Below the pieces are notes generated by a model, which made no database searches, was not told the DNA's origin, and saw only the letters and a list, made by a program, of their open reading frames with translations. Shown in pieces: positions 1-9,077 of a stretch of DNA of 64,000 bases. The stretch comes from Anaerolinea sp. (lineage in GTDB: Bacteria; Chloroflexota; Anaerolineae; Anaerolineales; Anaerolineaceae): the NCBI GenBank assembly GCA_029975055.1, contig JARKPU010000002.1, positions 62,001 through 126,000 of the forward strand, given 5' to 3'. The first letter of the stretch is position 1. Every line of letters starts with the position of its first letter. The translations under genes and the position numbers were made by a program.

Positions 1-438
1 GGTGGGGTTGCTGTAATTGACAATCCACGCCTCCGGGTTGAGCGCTTCCACATCGCGGGCAATCTCCAGCATGGCAGGGATGGTGCGCAGCGCCTTGAAC
101 AGCCCGCCGGGGCCGGTCGTCTCCTGGCCGATGAACCCATGCCGCAGGGGGATCTTTTCATCCAGCACGCGGGCCGCATTCCCGCCCACGCGGATCTGCG
201 TCAGCACGAAGCGCGCGCCTTCGATGGCCGCGCGCCGGTCGGTGCTGGAAAGCCATTCCACCTCAAAGCCCAGGCGCGCCGCAAAACGCCTGCAAAAGCC
301 CGTCATCACCTCCAGGCGGGCCGGGTCGAGGTCCATCAGGTGAATCTGCCGGACGGGCAGGCGTTCACGCAAGGATGCCAGGCCTTCGAGGATCTCCGGC
401 GTGTAACTGCTGCCCGCCCCGATGATGGCGATTTTCAT
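1..438 (-). CDS. Glycoside hydrolase family 4 (partial, C-terminus beyond the window)
   Basis: The first 146 residues are visible; the rest lies to the left of the window. The N-terminus MKIAIIGAGSSYTPE is the NAD-binding Rossmann start of GH4 enzymes of the 6-phospho-beta-glucosidase type. It is followed by the conserved GQETTGPGGLF and, at the window edge, VNYSNP, which matches the GH4 SNP/TNP substrate-binding motif. GH4 enzymes hydrolyse glycosides through NAD-dependent oxidation at C3 and need Mn and a Cys/His pair that would lie in the missing part. It is the last visible gene of the minus-strand operon, 10 nt after the SIS gene, with a GAGGG-like ribosome site. It is the second GH4 of the operon and differs clearly from the one at 4179. 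Substrate and linkage cannot be given. Confidence 0.88.
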   Translation of the reverse strand, partial: MKIAIIGAGSSYTPEILEGLASLRERLPVRQIHLMDLDPARLEVMTGFCRRFAARLGFEVEWLSSTDRRAAIEGARFVLTQIRVGGNAARVLDEKIPLRHGFIGQETTGPGGLFKALRTIPAMLEIARDVEALNPEAWIVNYSNPT

Positions 439-448
439 CGCGCCGCCC

Positions 449-1474
449 TCATAGCCGCCGGACCACCTTGCTGATATAGCGGAAGCCCGGCTCGAAGCCC
501 AGCTCGCGGCGCAGCACTTCGGCGTAATACTGGATGGGCAGGATATCCAGAACCGGGCTGAGGAATTCATCGACTTCCAACGGCTGCTCGAGCTCCTCGC
601 CCAAAGAGCGCAAACGGCCGTTTTCCACCAGCAAGGTGCACACGCCATAGGCTTCCAGCTCGCGCGCCAGCGCCAGGGCCGATTCCGCCGTGCGCCCGGG
701 CGGAGCGAAGACCACCACGCCCTGCCCCGGGCCGACCGCCTCGATGAACCCGTGGCGGAAGGCGCCGATCCCGGCGCTCATGGTGCGCAGCTTGGCCCAT
801 TCGCTCATTTCCATCGCGGCCTGCCGGGCGGTGGCGGCGTGAGGCCCGTGCCCTAAAAAGGTGAGCGCCGCCTGAGACTTGAGCGTCTCCAGCAGGCGCC
901 CCGCCGCCCGCATGGCCCCCTCGACCGTCCGGCTCACCCCCGCGGCGGCCTGGCGCAGCATGGCGATATCCTTCTCGCCGCTGCCCCCTCCCAGGCGGCG
1001 CGCCAGCAGCCAGAGGATCGCCAGCGTGTTGATGTAGGTCTTGCTGGCGATCAGCATCTCTTCTCCGGCCATCATCGGCAGCAGCACATTCGCGCGGCGG
1101 GCCAGGTCGCTCTCGGGGTTATTCGTCACCGCCGCCAGGCAGGTGTGCGGCTCTAACCGCTCGAGCAGCGGCAGCACCTCGCCGCTGGTGCCCGATTGGG
1201 AGATATACACCAGCAGTCCGCCGCGCCTGGGCAGGGCCGAGGCATAATTGAGCAAATCGGTGGCTTCGATGGCCAGCGCGGGCACGCCCAGGTTGTTGAG
1301 GTGCACAGCGCCGATCCAGGCCGCATGATACGAAGCCCCCATGCCGGTCAGCAAGATGCCCCCCCGGGCAGGGTCGCCCGGCAGGTCTGCCAACGGTTTG
1401 CCGCCGGCGTAGGCTTCGACCAGTTCCGAAAAAGACTGGGGCTGCTGGTTAAGCTCAGAGAACAAGTCCACCAT
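449..1474 (-). CDS. SIS-domain protein, GlmS isomerase-like amino-sugar enzyme
   Basis: 341 residues, the size of the isomerase half of glucosamine-6-phosphate synthase, with no glutaminase domain. SIS motifs are seen as LLTGMGASYHAA (about residues 41-52) and YISQSGTSGEVL (about 90-101), then AGEEMLIASKTYINTLAIL, corresponding to the GlmS stretch before the second sugar-phosphate site. A second SIS half follows (FLGHGPHAATARQAAMEMSEW). Stand-alone proteins of this kind (AgaS, FrlB and deaminase types) isomerise, deaminate or deglycate phosphorylated amino sugars in the cytoplasm. It lies 41 nt downstream of the MttB-type gene in the same operon, with GGAG before the ATG. Context suggests the imported sugar carries nitrogen. 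Reaction direction and substrate are inferred. Confidence 0.85.
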   Translation of the reverse strand: MVDLFSELNQQPQSFSELVEAYAGGKPLADLPGDPARGGILLTGMGASYHAAWIGAVHLNNLGVPALAIEATDLLNYASALPRRGGLLVYISQSGTSGEVLPLLERLEPHTCLAAVTNNPESDLARRANVLLPMMAGEEMLIASKTYINTLAILWLLARRLGGGSGEKDIAMLRQAAAGVSRTVEGAMRAAGRLLETLKSQAALTFLGHGPHAATARQAAMEMSEWAKLRTMSAGIGAFRHGFIEAVGPGQGVVVFAPPGRTAESALALARELEAYGVCTLLVENGRLRSLGEELEQPLEVDEFLSPVLDILPIQYYAEVLRRELGFEPGFRYISKVVRRL

Positions 1475-1515
1475 ATAAATTCTCCACTCGGGTGATCCCG
1501 TCGCCGCTGACCGGT

Positions 1516-2949
1516 TCAGCCGGCCACCGAACGCTCGGCGGCGCGGTAAATACGCTCGATCTCGGCCCTCACCCCGGGGGCCGGCTCGAAATTATACCCG
1601 GCAATGCGCCGCTTCACCTCGGCGCGCAGCCTGGCCGAGAGCTGCGGCTGCCCGGCTTTGAGCCACGGGCCGATCGCCCCGCGCGTAAACCTCTTGGGGT
1701 ACCAGGTGTGCGTGCGGTAGTGATCGAGCGTGCTGTCGAGGCCCATGAACCCCGCCTGGATACCCGCGGCAATCTCGCCCGGCCAATCGGCCACGGCTTC
1801 TTCACCAAGCCAAACCCCGGCGATGGATTTCTGCACCCAATCGCGGATCTCTACATCCACCAGAAGCTGCTCGGCGCTGAAAATTTCATCCAGACTGAGC
1901 GTTCCGGCGCAGCTAAAGTGACGCGTCCCCAACGACGCTCCGAGCGCCATGATGGCCGCCTTTTCGGCCGCCGATTGGCAATCGGGCAGTTTGGCCATCA
2001 CATGGATGTTATCGGGCCCCATCCAGGAATGGGCTGCGTAGTAGCGGTTGAAGTCGGCAGAGAGCATCTGGTAGAGCATGTTCTCAGGCGAGCCGAACAC
2101 CATCGAGCCTTCGCGCAAATCCGCAGGGAATATGCCGATTCCAAAGCCGGTGGGTTTGCCCGAGAGCAGGTGCACGGCGATCGCCCCGCCGATGACCTCG
2201 GCGGCCGCCAGAGCCAGCGCCCCAAACGGGTGAACGGGCGCGCTCGTGCCGGTGGACGGCATACTGCTGACCCAGATGTGCTCCAGGCGGTCGAGGCAGC
2301 TCATCACCACATCGAGCGACTCGCCGCCCAGGCGCAGCGGCGTGGGAATGTACACCGGCAGCCCGTCGATCGGCGCGCCCATCACATCGGCCATCTCGAA
2401 CAGGTAACGGGCGGTCTTGGCCGAGGTGGGGTCCACCGGCGAGGCCCCCTGCCTGGAATACAGCGCAGCGATGCGGTATTGAGCCAGGGGCTGCAGGTGC
2501 GGGTGCACCTCGGTGGGAATGCCCGGCGGTGAGCCGGTGACGCCCTCGCCCGCCAGGGTATCGACCAGTTTGGTCATCTCGATGAGCGACTCGCTGGTGT
2601 AGGGCACCACGGCCCCGGATTCCAGGTCGTGCACAAAGAGCGAGTAGGAACTGACCGAGAGGGTGAGCCGCCGGTCATCGGGCTGCCCGCCGGCAGGGGC
2701 CTGGCCCTGACTGCGGCGGAACTCCTCCACGAACGCATCCACCACAGCCGGGTCGAAGGTCACCCGTTCGCCCTTCGAGCGCAGCCCGGCGCGCTCCAGC
2801 CGCTCGCGATAGGCAGGGTCGAGCACTTCCATGCCGGTCTCGGCCAGAATTTGCTTAGCCAGGCCGTGAATGCGCTCGGCCTGCTCATCGGTGAGCAGCG
2901 GGCGGCGTGCAACATCAAACAGGTTGGGTTGAATCTCCGGCATGCTCAA
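1516..2949 (-). CDS. MttB-family (non-pyrrolysine) amine:corrinoid methyltransferase
   Basis: About 477 residues, the usual length of the trimethylamine methyltransferase superfamily (COG5598). Characterised non-pyrrolysine members demethylate quaternary amines such as glycine betaine, proline betaine or carnitine, moving the methyl group to a corrinoid protein. The frame is uninterrupted, with no in-frame amber codon, so this is not a Pyl enzyme. The gene starts 2 nt after the URO-D stop codon. A GGAGG site lies 6 nt before a TTG (2949) and 12 nt before an ATG (2943), so either could be the start; I use TTG because of spacing. No corrinoid-binding MttC-type protein or activator is present in this window, so the methyl acceptor must be encoded elsewhere. 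Placement between a GH4 gene and a SIS gene under sugar-transport control is unusual and suggests a methylated sugar or amino sugar substrate (inference). Confidence 0.82.
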   Translation of the reverse strand: MSMPEIQPNLFDVARRPLLTDEQAERIHGLAKQILAETGMEVLDPAYRERLERAGLRSKGERVTFDPAVVDAFVEEFRRSQGQAPAGGQPDDRRLTLSVSSYSLFVHDLESGAVVPYTSESLIEMTKLVDTLAGEGVTGSPPGIPTEVHPHLQPLAQYRIAALYSRQGASPVDPTSAKTARYLFEMADVMGAPIDGLPVYIPTPLRLGGESLDVVMSCLDRLEHIWVSSMPSTGTSAPVHPFGALALAAAEVIGGAIAVHLLSGKPTGFGIGIFPADLREGSMVFGSPENMLYQMLSADFNRYYAAHSWMGPDNIHVMAKLPDCQSAAEKAAIMALGASLGTRHFSCAGTLSLDEIFSAEQLLVDVEIRDWVQKSIAGVWLGEEAVADWPGEIAAGIQAGFMGLDSTLDHYRTHTWYPKRFTRGAIGPWLKAGQPQLSARLRAEVKRRIAGYNFEPAPGVRAEIERIYRAAERSVAG

Positions 2950-2951
2950 TG

Positions 2952-4100
2952 CTAACCTCCCGCGGGATATGCGCCAAAGTCGTGCACGGCCTGGTACATG
3001 GCCTGCATGTTGGCCGGGGGCACGCCGGGCGCCAGGTCGTTGGCCTCTTTGAAGATGAAACGCCCGCCGCGCGTTATCCCGCTGGTAAGAATCGCGCGCG
3101 CATATTCATAGACGGCTTCGGGCGTGTCGGTGAGCAGGCTGGCCACCGGCACGCCGCCTTGAATCTCTACCTCCTCGCCGACCTCATCGCGCAGGGAGGT
3201 AAAGTCGATCGGAAAGCCCGTGTCGAAGCTGCGCACGTTCAGCTCGCGCGCAATGTGCGGCAAATGGCGCTGCACATTGCCGCACAGGTGCATGCCGTGC
3301 GGGCCGTCACCCGCCAGCGCTTCGAGGATGCGGCGGTGGTAGGGCTGGACCTTCTCGCGGTAGGTCTTGAGCGAGACGAACTGGATGGCGTCATCCGCCA
3401 GGCCCCAGCGCTGGGGTTTCGCTTCCAGCCCAAGGTAGCTCCGCCACGCGCGGATGCGGGTGATGATCGCCTCGGTGACGAAGTCCATCACCGCGTGGTA
3501 ATACGCTTCATCGGCGTACATATCCTCAAAGATGCGCGTGCCGCAGATGCCGTTAGCCACTGTCAGTGGCCCATCGGTGTTGATCGGGATCGGCAGCCCC
3601 ACTTCCACCGGGCGGCCATGAAACTCGAGCGAGCGGGCGCGGTCAACCGCCCACTCGTAGAATTCCTTGATCTTCCCCATGAAGCCGTCAAACGGGCCGG
3701 GAATGCCGCGCTCGAACAGCTCGGGCCTGGCCTCGCCGGTGTAGCGCGGGCGGGTGGTGGCAATCTGCCCTTCGGGGTAGATCACCTCGCAGCCCAGCCA
3801 GGCTTCCTCATACACATTGCCAAACTCCAGCCCAATCCACCAGCTCCCGGCCGGAATGCCCATCTCCGCGTCCTGCGGGATATGGTGCGCCACGTAATAA
3901 CGGTGCGCAAGGCTCACGTCCAGCATGGTCTGCGGGTCGTTGAGGTAATCCTTCCAGGTGATGCCGGCGGTGTTCAGCGAGGGGTCGAGCACCCAGATGC
4001 GCTGCACCGAGGTGAGCACCATCGGCACGCGGATGGGCCGACCGGCCTGATAAGCCTCCCAGACCTGCTTCACTTCGGCATTGTGGCGTTGAAAGTCCAT
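2952..4100 (-). CDS. Uroporphyrinogen decarboxylase (URO-D) family methyltransferase-like protein
   Basis: 382 residues with URO-D superfamily hallmarks: a C-terminal GGRFIFKEANDLAPG motif and a MHLCGNVQRHL motif, the His-x-Cys position that binds zinc in the MtaA/MtbA/CmuA branch. True heme-pathway HemE proteins lack this H-x-C motif, so a corrinoid- or zinc-dependent methyl transfer role is more likely. In known systems such enzymes take a methyl group from a methylated corrinoid protein to coenzyme M or tetrahydrofolate. It is followed after 2 nt by the MttB-type gene, so the two are probably translated together and work in sequence. A GC hairpin lies between it and the upstream GH4 gene. 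The real methyl acceptor is unknown; a role on another substrate cannot be excluded. Confidence 0.8.
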   Translation of the reverse strand: MDFQRHNAEVKQVWEAYQAGRPIRVPMVLTSVQRIWVLDPSLNTAGITWKDYLNDPQTMLDVSLAHRYYVAHHIPQDAEMGIPAGSWWIGLEFGNVYEEAWLGCEVIYPEGQIATTRPRYTGEARPELFERGIPGPFDGFMGKIKEFYEWAVDRARSLEFHGRPVEVGLPIPINTDGPLTVANGICGTRIFEDMYADEAYYHAVMDFVTEAIITRIRAWRSYLGLEAKPQRWGLADDAIQFVSLKTYREKVQPYHRRILEALAGDGPHGMHLCGNVQRHLPHIARELNVRSFDTGFPIDFTSLRDEVGEEVEIQGGVPVASLLTDTPEAVYEYARAILTSGITRGGRFIFKEANDLAPGVPPANMQAMYQAVHDFGAYPAGG

Positions 4101-4118
4101 CCCTGCTGCCTTTTCGAT

Positions 4119-4163
4119 CCTCCCTCCACTCCCCTCCCTTTCGGCGAGGGGAGTGGAGGGAGG
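4119..4163. repeat. Perfect 17-bp-arm inverted repeat (intercistronic hairpin)
   Basis: Arms 4119-4135 and 4147-4163 are perfectly complementary around an 11-nt loop (CCCTTTCGGCG). It sits in the 78-nt gap between the GH4 stop and the URO-D start. No U-run follows on either strand, so it is more likely an mRNA-stabilising or REP-like element than a terminator. Its CT-rich arm composition resembles the hairpins at 10239-10294. Confidence 0.75.
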
Positions 4164-4178
4164 GCCATTCCGGTAAGT

Positions 4179-5489
4179 TTATGCAAACTGCGGCAGATAA
4201 TCTTTCTGCACCACCAGCATTTCATCGAGCAGGCGGGCCGCCGTTGCGGGGTCGGGCACGTTCGGGTCGAGGATCAGCGCTTCGAGCGCCGCCTTCCGGT
4301 CGCCCTTGACCGCCGCGTCCACCACCAGATCCATGATGTAGAGCTGCAGCTCCAACGCTCCTGCGATCGCGTGGGGCATCTCGCCGATGTGCAGGCCGTA
4401 GATTTTATCGGCTCCCACAATGGCGGGGATTTCCACCACCGAGTCGCGCTTCAGGTTAGAGATATACCCGTCGTTGGGCAGGTTGAGCGAGAGGATGTAA
4501 CGGTTGCCGTTATCCAGAAGCGAGAGCAGGATGTCCATCGTCTGCCAGCGCAGGCCGCCCTCGATGAGCAGGTCGTTGAAGAGGCCCATTTCGTGCGCTT
4601 GCATCGGGCCGGTGCCCTTCGCCAGGGTCTCCACCTGTTCTTCGCGCACCTTATCGTCCTGGTCGCCGCGGAAGATCCAGGCGGTCTGTTCCGGTTTGAG
4701 GAATTTCCAGCCCCAGCCCAGGTATTCGCCCACGTGCGTGTCGGCGGGGCCGGGGAAGTAGCCGAAGCGCCGCAGGCACTCCTGCGAAAGCGGCTCCCAG
4801 TTCGGATCCACCGATTGCATGCGTTTGCGGAACTCGGGGTAGAGGTCTTCGCCGGTGCCGGTGCGGCGGATGTCCATCACCCAGTGGCAGTGATTGATGC
4901 CTGCCACCTTAATATCCACATCGGTCTGCTTGAGGCCAAGCACGTGCGCCATCGTGTTCTGGGTGATGTAGGCCCCCAGGCAGATGCCCACGTTCTTCAC
5001 TTTGGTGAAGCGGCTGAGAGCCAGGCACAGGCGGCTTTCGGGGTTGCTCATGTTGAGCAGCCACGCATCCGGGCAGATGCGCTCGACATCGCGGGCGATT
5101 TCCATCAGCAGCGGAACCTGCCGCAGGGTGTGGAAGAACCCGCCCGGCCCGCCGTTCTCGCCGTACAGGCGGCGGCAGCCAAGCTTTTCGGGGATGGCAA
5201 TATCGAGCTGCCAGAGCTCATAATGCTTGCGCTCCACCGAGGTGACCACCACATCGGCCCCCGGCAACGCCTCGCAGCGGTCGGTGGTGGCGCTGAGCTT
5301 GAGATCGGCCTTCCAGATCTCGTTCAAGCGGCGCGCCAGGCGCAGCATCCGCTCCACCTTTTCGGCGACGATATCCACCAGCACCACTTCGCTGCCGTGC
5401 AGTTCGGGCGTGTGCATGATGTCTTTGAGCATCATCAAGCCAAACGAATGGCTGCCTGCTCCGATGAGTACGATTTTGGGTTTCTTCAT
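4179..5489 (-). CDS. Glycoside hydrolase family 4 (alpha-glycosidase type)
   Basis: 436 residues, a normal GH4 length. The Rossmann motif KIVLIGAGSHSFG (residues 5-17), GENGGPGGFF (110-119), MSNPESRL (147-154), Cys170 in GICLGA and GINHCHW (197-203) match the GH4 family; the Cys and the His of the NH motif are the usual Mn ligands. GH4 enzymes act in the cytoplasm with NAD and Mn by a redox-elimination mechanism and can cleave alpha and beta, charged and uncharged glycosides. There is no PTS gene nearby and import is by an ABC transporter, so the substrate is probably not phosphorylated, as with alpha-galactosidase or alpha-glucuronidase members. The gene lies 45 nt after the MalG-type permease; AGGAT precedes the ATG. 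The sugar cannot be named. Confidence 0.88.
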   Translation of the reverse strand: MKKPKIVLIGAGSHSFGLMMLKDIMHTPELHGSEVVLVDIVAEKVERMLRLARRLNEIWKADLKLSATTDRCEALPGADVVVTSVERKHYELWQLDIAIPEKLGCRRLYGENGGPGGFFHTLRQVPLLMEIARDVERICPDAWLLNMSNPESRLCLALSRFTKVKNVGICLGAYITQNTMAHVLGLKQTDVDIKVAGINHCHWVMDIRRTGTGEDLYPEFRKRMQSVDPNWEPLSQECLRRFGYFPGPADTHVGEYLGWGWKFLKPEQTAWIFRGDQDDKVREEQVETLAKGTGPMQAHEMGLFNDLLIEGGLRWQTMDILLSLLDNGNRYILSLNLPNDGYISNLKRDSVVEIPAIVGADKIYGLHIGEMPHAIAGALELQLYIMDLVVDAAVKGDRKAALEALILDPNVPDPATAARLLDEMLVVQKDYLPQFA

Positions 5490-5534
5490 GTTCTGATCCT
5501 GTGCTATTGATATGGTCGTGCAGTCGTGCGGTCG

Positions 5535-6428
5535 CTACGCCCCCTTCAACCCGGTGAGCGTAATGCCTTCGATAAAGTAGCGCTGTGCCACGAAAAACAG
5601 CGCGATCAACGGGAAGCAGGTGGCGAGCGAAGCAGCCATCAGCAGGTTCCATTGGATGGAATGCTGCGTGCGGAAGGCATACAGGCCCATCACCAGCGGA
5701 TATTCGCTCAGGTCATCCAGGTAAATCAACGGGCCAAAGAAGTCGTTCCATGTGCCCATGAAATTGAAGACCGAGATCACCAGCAGTGCCGGGGTGATGA
5801 GCGGCACGATCACCTTCCACAAGATGACGAAGTCGTTGGCTCCGTCCACGTAGGCTGCGTCGGTGAGTTCCCAGGGGATGGTCGTCATGAACTGGCGCAG
5901 CAAGAAGATGTTGAAAGCCGCGCCGAAGAACGCCGGGACGATCAGCGGCGCGTAACCCCCCACCCAGTTCAACCAGCGGAAGAGGATGTAGGTGGGGATG
6001 AGGGTGACAATGCCCGGCAGCATCATCGTCGAGAGCGTGATCATAAAGAGGGTGTCACGCCCTTTGAAGTGCAGGCGCGAGAAGGCATAGGCCACGATGG
6101 TGCTGGAAACGACCGTGCCGATCGTCGTCATGATCACGTAGAACAGGGTGTTCTTCAACAGATGCAGGAACGGGAATGCCGGCGTGGTGAGCGCATCGAC
6201 ATAATTGCTCCACAAAATGGGCCGCGGGATCCAAATCGGCGGGTCGGTGAAGACCTGGGCTTCTTCCTTGAGCGATGTGACGACCAGCCAGAGGAACGGG
6301 ATGATGAACAGCGCCGCCGTGGCGATCAACGCCAGGTGCGAGAGCCCTTTGGTGATGAAGGTGCGCACCAGCTTGCGCGCGCGCAGCCGCCGCATATCGA
6401 TAGGTACCTGCAAGGCATCTGATGACAT
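5535..6428 (-). CDS. CUT1 sugar ABC transporter permease, MalG type
   Basis: Inner-membrane subunit of a carbohydrate importer, about 297 residues with six hydrophobic segments. The EAA loop is visible as ELTDAAYVDGAND...VIVPLITPAL, the site that contacts the ATPase. An upstream in-frame ATG at 6464 would overlap the MalF-type gene, but AAAGGAG lies 7 nt before the ATG at 6428, so I use the later start, giving a 13-nt gap. The ATPase is not in the operon; as is common for CUT1 systems a shared MsiK-like ATPase elsewhere is likely (inference). Confidence 0.9.
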   Translation of the reverse strand: MSSDALQVPIDMRRLRARKLVRTFITKGLSHLALIATAALFIIPFLWLVVTSLKEEAQVFTDPPIWIPRPILWSNYVDALTTPAFPFLHLLKNTLFYVIMTTIGTVVSSTIVAYAFSRLHFKGRDTLFMITLSTMMLPGIVTLIPTYILFRWLNWVGGYAPLIVPAFFGAAFNIFLLRQFMTTIPWELTDAAYVDGANDFVILWKVIVPLITPALLVISVFNFMGTWNDFFGPLIYLDDLSEYPLVMGLYAFRTQHSIQWNLLMAASLATCFPLIALFFVAQRYFIEGITLTGLKGA

Positions 6429-6441
6429 GGCTGCACTCCTT

Positions 6442-7386
6442 TCACTGCCGCCCAGAGGTTTCATAATGCACCCAGTAGCTCGATGAACGGATCACCAGCA
6501 GGGTGAAGAGCACCAGGACGAAGAACATCACCAGCGCCATCGCCGAGGCATACCCCATGTTGAAGTAGCGGAAGGCGTAGCGGTACAGGTGCAGCATGTA
6601 CATCAAAATCGAGTTGAGCGGCCCCGCCCCGGTGATGAATGCGCTGGCGAAGATCTGGAAGGAGCCGATGATGCTCATCACCAGGTTGAACAGGATTGTC
6701 GGCGAGAGCAGCGGCACCGTCACCGACCAGAAGCGCTGCCAGCTGTTGGCCCCGTCGATCATGGCGGCTTCGGTGAGGGATTGGGGAATTTCCTTGAGCG
6801 CCGCCAGGAAGATCAGCATCGAAGAGCCGCTGCCGCCCCACAGCGCCATCACGATCAGCGCCGGTTTGGCCCAGGTGGCGCTCTTCAGCCAGCCCACCGG
6901 CTCTAACCCAATGGCCTTCAACCCGGCATTCACCAGGCCAAGGCGCGGGTCGAGCAGCACCATCCACAAGAGCGTGCTTGCTACCGCGGGCACCAGGCCG
7001 GGCAGGTAGAACGCCGTGCGGTAGATGCCAATACCGCCGATCTTCTGGTTGAGCAGGAGCGCCAGCCCCAGCCCCACCCCCAGCCCCAGCGGAACCGACA
7101 GGACCACGTAATAGACGGTGTTTGCGACCGATTTCCAATACAGCGGGTCCTTCGAGAACATCACATCGAAGTTTTGAAAGCCGATCCAGTTGGGGGGTGT
7201 GAGGATCGTATATTCCGTCATCGAGAAGAAAAACGATGACAGCATCGGATAAGCCGTGAAGACCAGCAGAGAGATGATCCAGGGCATGACGAAAAGATAT
7301 CCGGTCAGGCTTTCACGCGTGCGCCGGGTCATCTGGAACCCCGGCTTTTTCAAGCCCGCCGGTCTGGCCTGGAGAGAAGCAGTCAT
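6442..7386 (-). CDS. CUT1 sugar ABC transporter permease, MalF type
   Basis: 314 residues with six predicted membrane segments, beginning at the hydrophobic stretch SLTGYLFVMPWIISLLVF. The EAA loop reads SLTEAAMIDGANSW...VTVPLLSPTI. It forms the membrane channel with the MalG-type partner encoded directly downstream. AGAGGA is 8 nt before the ATG. It is separated from the binding-protein gene by 194 nt that contain only a weak AT-rich hairpin, a layout often seen where the binding protein is made in excess over the permeases. Confidence 0.9.
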   Translation of the reverse strand: MTASLQARPAGLKKPGFQMTRRTRESLTGYLFVMPWIISLLVFTAYPMLSSFFFSMTEYTILTPPNWIGFQNFDVMFSKDPLYWKSVANTVYYVVLSVPLGLGVGLGLALLLNQKIGGIGIYRTAFYLPGLVPAVASTLLWMVLLDPRLGLVNAGLKAIGLEPVGWLKSATWAKPALIVMALWGGSGSSMLIFLAALKEIPQSLTEAAMIDGANSWQRFWSVTVPLLSPTILFNLVMSIIGSFQIFASAFITGAGPLNSILMYMLHLYRYAFRYFNMGYASAMALVMFFVLVLFTLLVIRSSSYWVHYETSGRQ

Positions 7387-7452
7387 AAGGAGCTTCCTCT
7401 ACTTGAAATCAGATGTCTGTTTTCTTGTATCTGCGAGGGCCGCCCCGCATGG

Positions 7453-7479
7453 TTCAGAAAAACAGAAGCACTTTCTGAA
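7453..7479. other. Weak inverted repeat in the binding-protein/permease gap
   Basis: TTCAGAAA (7453-7460) and TTTCTGAA (7472-7479) are complementary across an 11-nt loop. They lie in the 194-nt stretch between the solute-binding-protein stop and the MalF-type start. This could partly limit read-through or protect the 3' end of the upstream message; nothing else is visible in this gap. Confidence 0.35.
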
Positions 7480-7580
7480 GTCACAGCATTGGGAGGAGCG
7501 GCTCACGAAAGGCGATCATCGTTCGGGGCCGCCCCTCCGGTGTGCAGTTTTGCTAAAAGTGGTGAACCACGGCGCAGGAG

Positions 7581-9035
7581 CTACTCGAAGGACTTGAGCG
7601 TTTCCTGCAATTTCGCCTCGCAGATTTCCTGCGCCGATGCCAGCGCCTCGGCGGGCGATTTCACCTTATGCATCACCTCATCGAGCGCCTGGTTGTAGGT
7701 GTCGGTGGCGAAGTCCTCGATCGGCGAAGTCCACATCTCGACGGTATCGGGCAGGTAGTCGAGGAAGAACTTGTTCAGGTCCTTGGCGCGTTCGGTGCCA
7801 TACTTCTTTTCGACCAGCTTGGTGTAGGCGTCGCGCGGCGCGTTCTTCCAGGCGGGGATGTCCATCGTGCCTTCCACGTACCACGTCACCCACCCTTCGG
7901 TGCACATGTATTCCGAGAACAGCCAGGCTTCATTCGGCTTGGTGACGCCCTTGGGCAGGGCCCACCAGTTCGGCCAGAAGCCGGTCAGCGATTTCGTGCC
8001 CTTGGGGCCGACCGGGAACTTGACCACTTCCCAATCGAAAGGCACTTCGCCGTCGGTGCAGCCCCAGGTGCCGGTCATATCCATGGCCTCGACGCCCAGG
8101 TTGAACGCCCCGCCGGGGTACACGTCGCCCCAGGTGGCGATGAGGTTGAATTTCTCGTAATCGCCGCCGTAGAGGTCATCCAGGTAGCTGAGCCAGTATT
8201 CGAGCAGCTCGACGTTGTTATCGGTGTTGATCGTGTACTTCACCTCATCGGCGTCGAAGAGCTGGCCGCCGTTCAGGCCGCTCCACACGTCCTTCAGCCA
8301 GGCCTGAGTCCACGGCACGAAGCCGGCCACTTTCACTTCATTGTTTTCCACCTGGGTGAGTTTTTGCGCCAGTTCTTTCACGCCTTCCCAGGTGGTGGGG
8401 AAGTCTTCGCGCTTGGAAGAAATGCCCGCGGCCTCGAACATGCCCTTGTTGATCATGATGCAGCCGTCGCCCGCCGAAGCCGGGAGGCCGTAGGTCTTGC
8501 CCTTCCACATGCAGGATTTGATCGGCGATTCGTAGAACGAACCGGTCTTCGCCAGCTCGGCGCTGGCCATCAAGTCATCGATCGCCAGCAGAGCACCGCG
8601 CGCGCCAAACTGGCTGGGCGGCGACCAGAGGGTGATCGACTCGGGCGGGTTGCCGGCCGCGATGCGCGCCATGAGCACCTCGATGTAATCGCCGCCTCCC
8701 GGAGGGCCGCCGGTGAGTTCAAATTCCACCTTGATGTTCGGGTGCTTGGCCTCGAAATCGGCAACGATCTTGGGGAACAGCTCGTTGCACAGCGGGGTGA
8801 CAAACTGGTTCCACCAGGCGATCGTCACCTGTTCACCCGAGGGCGCAGCCGGCTGATCCGCTTTGGTTGGCTCGGCAGCCGGCTGGTCCGCTTTGTTTGG
8901 CTCGGTGGTCGGCGCCGCCACCTGGGTGGCCTGCGGAGCGCAGGCCGCCAGCAGGGCGGCCCCACCGGCCATGCCGGCGGCGCGCAGGAAATCGCGCCGG
9001 CTGACCGAACTGACACTCTCTCTTCGCTCGCTCAT
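7581..9035 (-). CDS. Sugar-binding lipoprotein of CUT1 ABC importer
   Basis: 484 residues. The N-terminus has a Tat-like motif SRRDFLRAAG followed by the lipobox LLAAC with the lipidated Cys at about residue 32, then a linker with a duplicated Pro/Ala unit (KADQPAAEP, KADQPAAPS). The rest fits extracellular solute-binding protein family 1 (VTIAWWNQF start; Trp-rich binding region). The protein captures the sugar outside the membrane and delivers it to the two permeases encoded next. GGAGGATAGGACAAG precedes the ATG. A dispersed palindromic repeat lies 42 nt upstream of the start and the GntR gene is immediately upstream, so this is probably the first gene of the regulated transport unit. The ligand is unknown. 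Confidence 0.92.
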   Translation of the reverse strand: MSERRESVSSVSRRDFLRAAGMAGGAALLAACAPQATQVAAPTTEPNKADQPAAEPTKADQPAAPSGEQVTIAWWNQFVTPLCNELFPKIVADFEAKHPNIKVEFELTGGPPGGGDYIEVLMARIAAGNPPESITLWSPPSQFGARGALLAIDDLMASAELAKTGSFYESPIKSCMWKGKTYGLPASAGDGCIMINKGMFEAAGISSKREDFPTTWEGVKELAQKLTQVENNEVKVAGFVPWTQAWLKDVWSGLNGGQLFDADEVKYTINTDNNVELLEYWLSYLDDLYGGDYEKFNLIATWGDVYPGGAFNLGVEAMDMTGTWGCTDGEVPFDWEVVKFPVGPKGTKSLTGFWPNWWALPKGVTKPNEAWLFSEYMCTEGWVTWYVEGTMDIPAWKNAPRDAYTKLVEKKYGTERAKDLNKFFLDYLPDTVEMWTSPIEDFATDTYNQALDEVMHKVKSPAEALASAQEICEAKLQETLKSFE

Positions 9036-9077
9036 CTTGTCCTATCCTCCAGAAGCATTGGTTGGTTATCGGAACGG

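Noticed and set aside
1516..2949. Possible pyrrolysine-containing MttB
   Set aside because: The frame has no in-frame amber codon and ends at the normal family length, so it belongs to the non-pyrrolysine group.
2907..5510. 867-codon open frame on the plus strand
   Set aside because: It lies antisense to the URO-D and GH4 genes, has no recognisable motif, and is a by-product of high GC codon bias.
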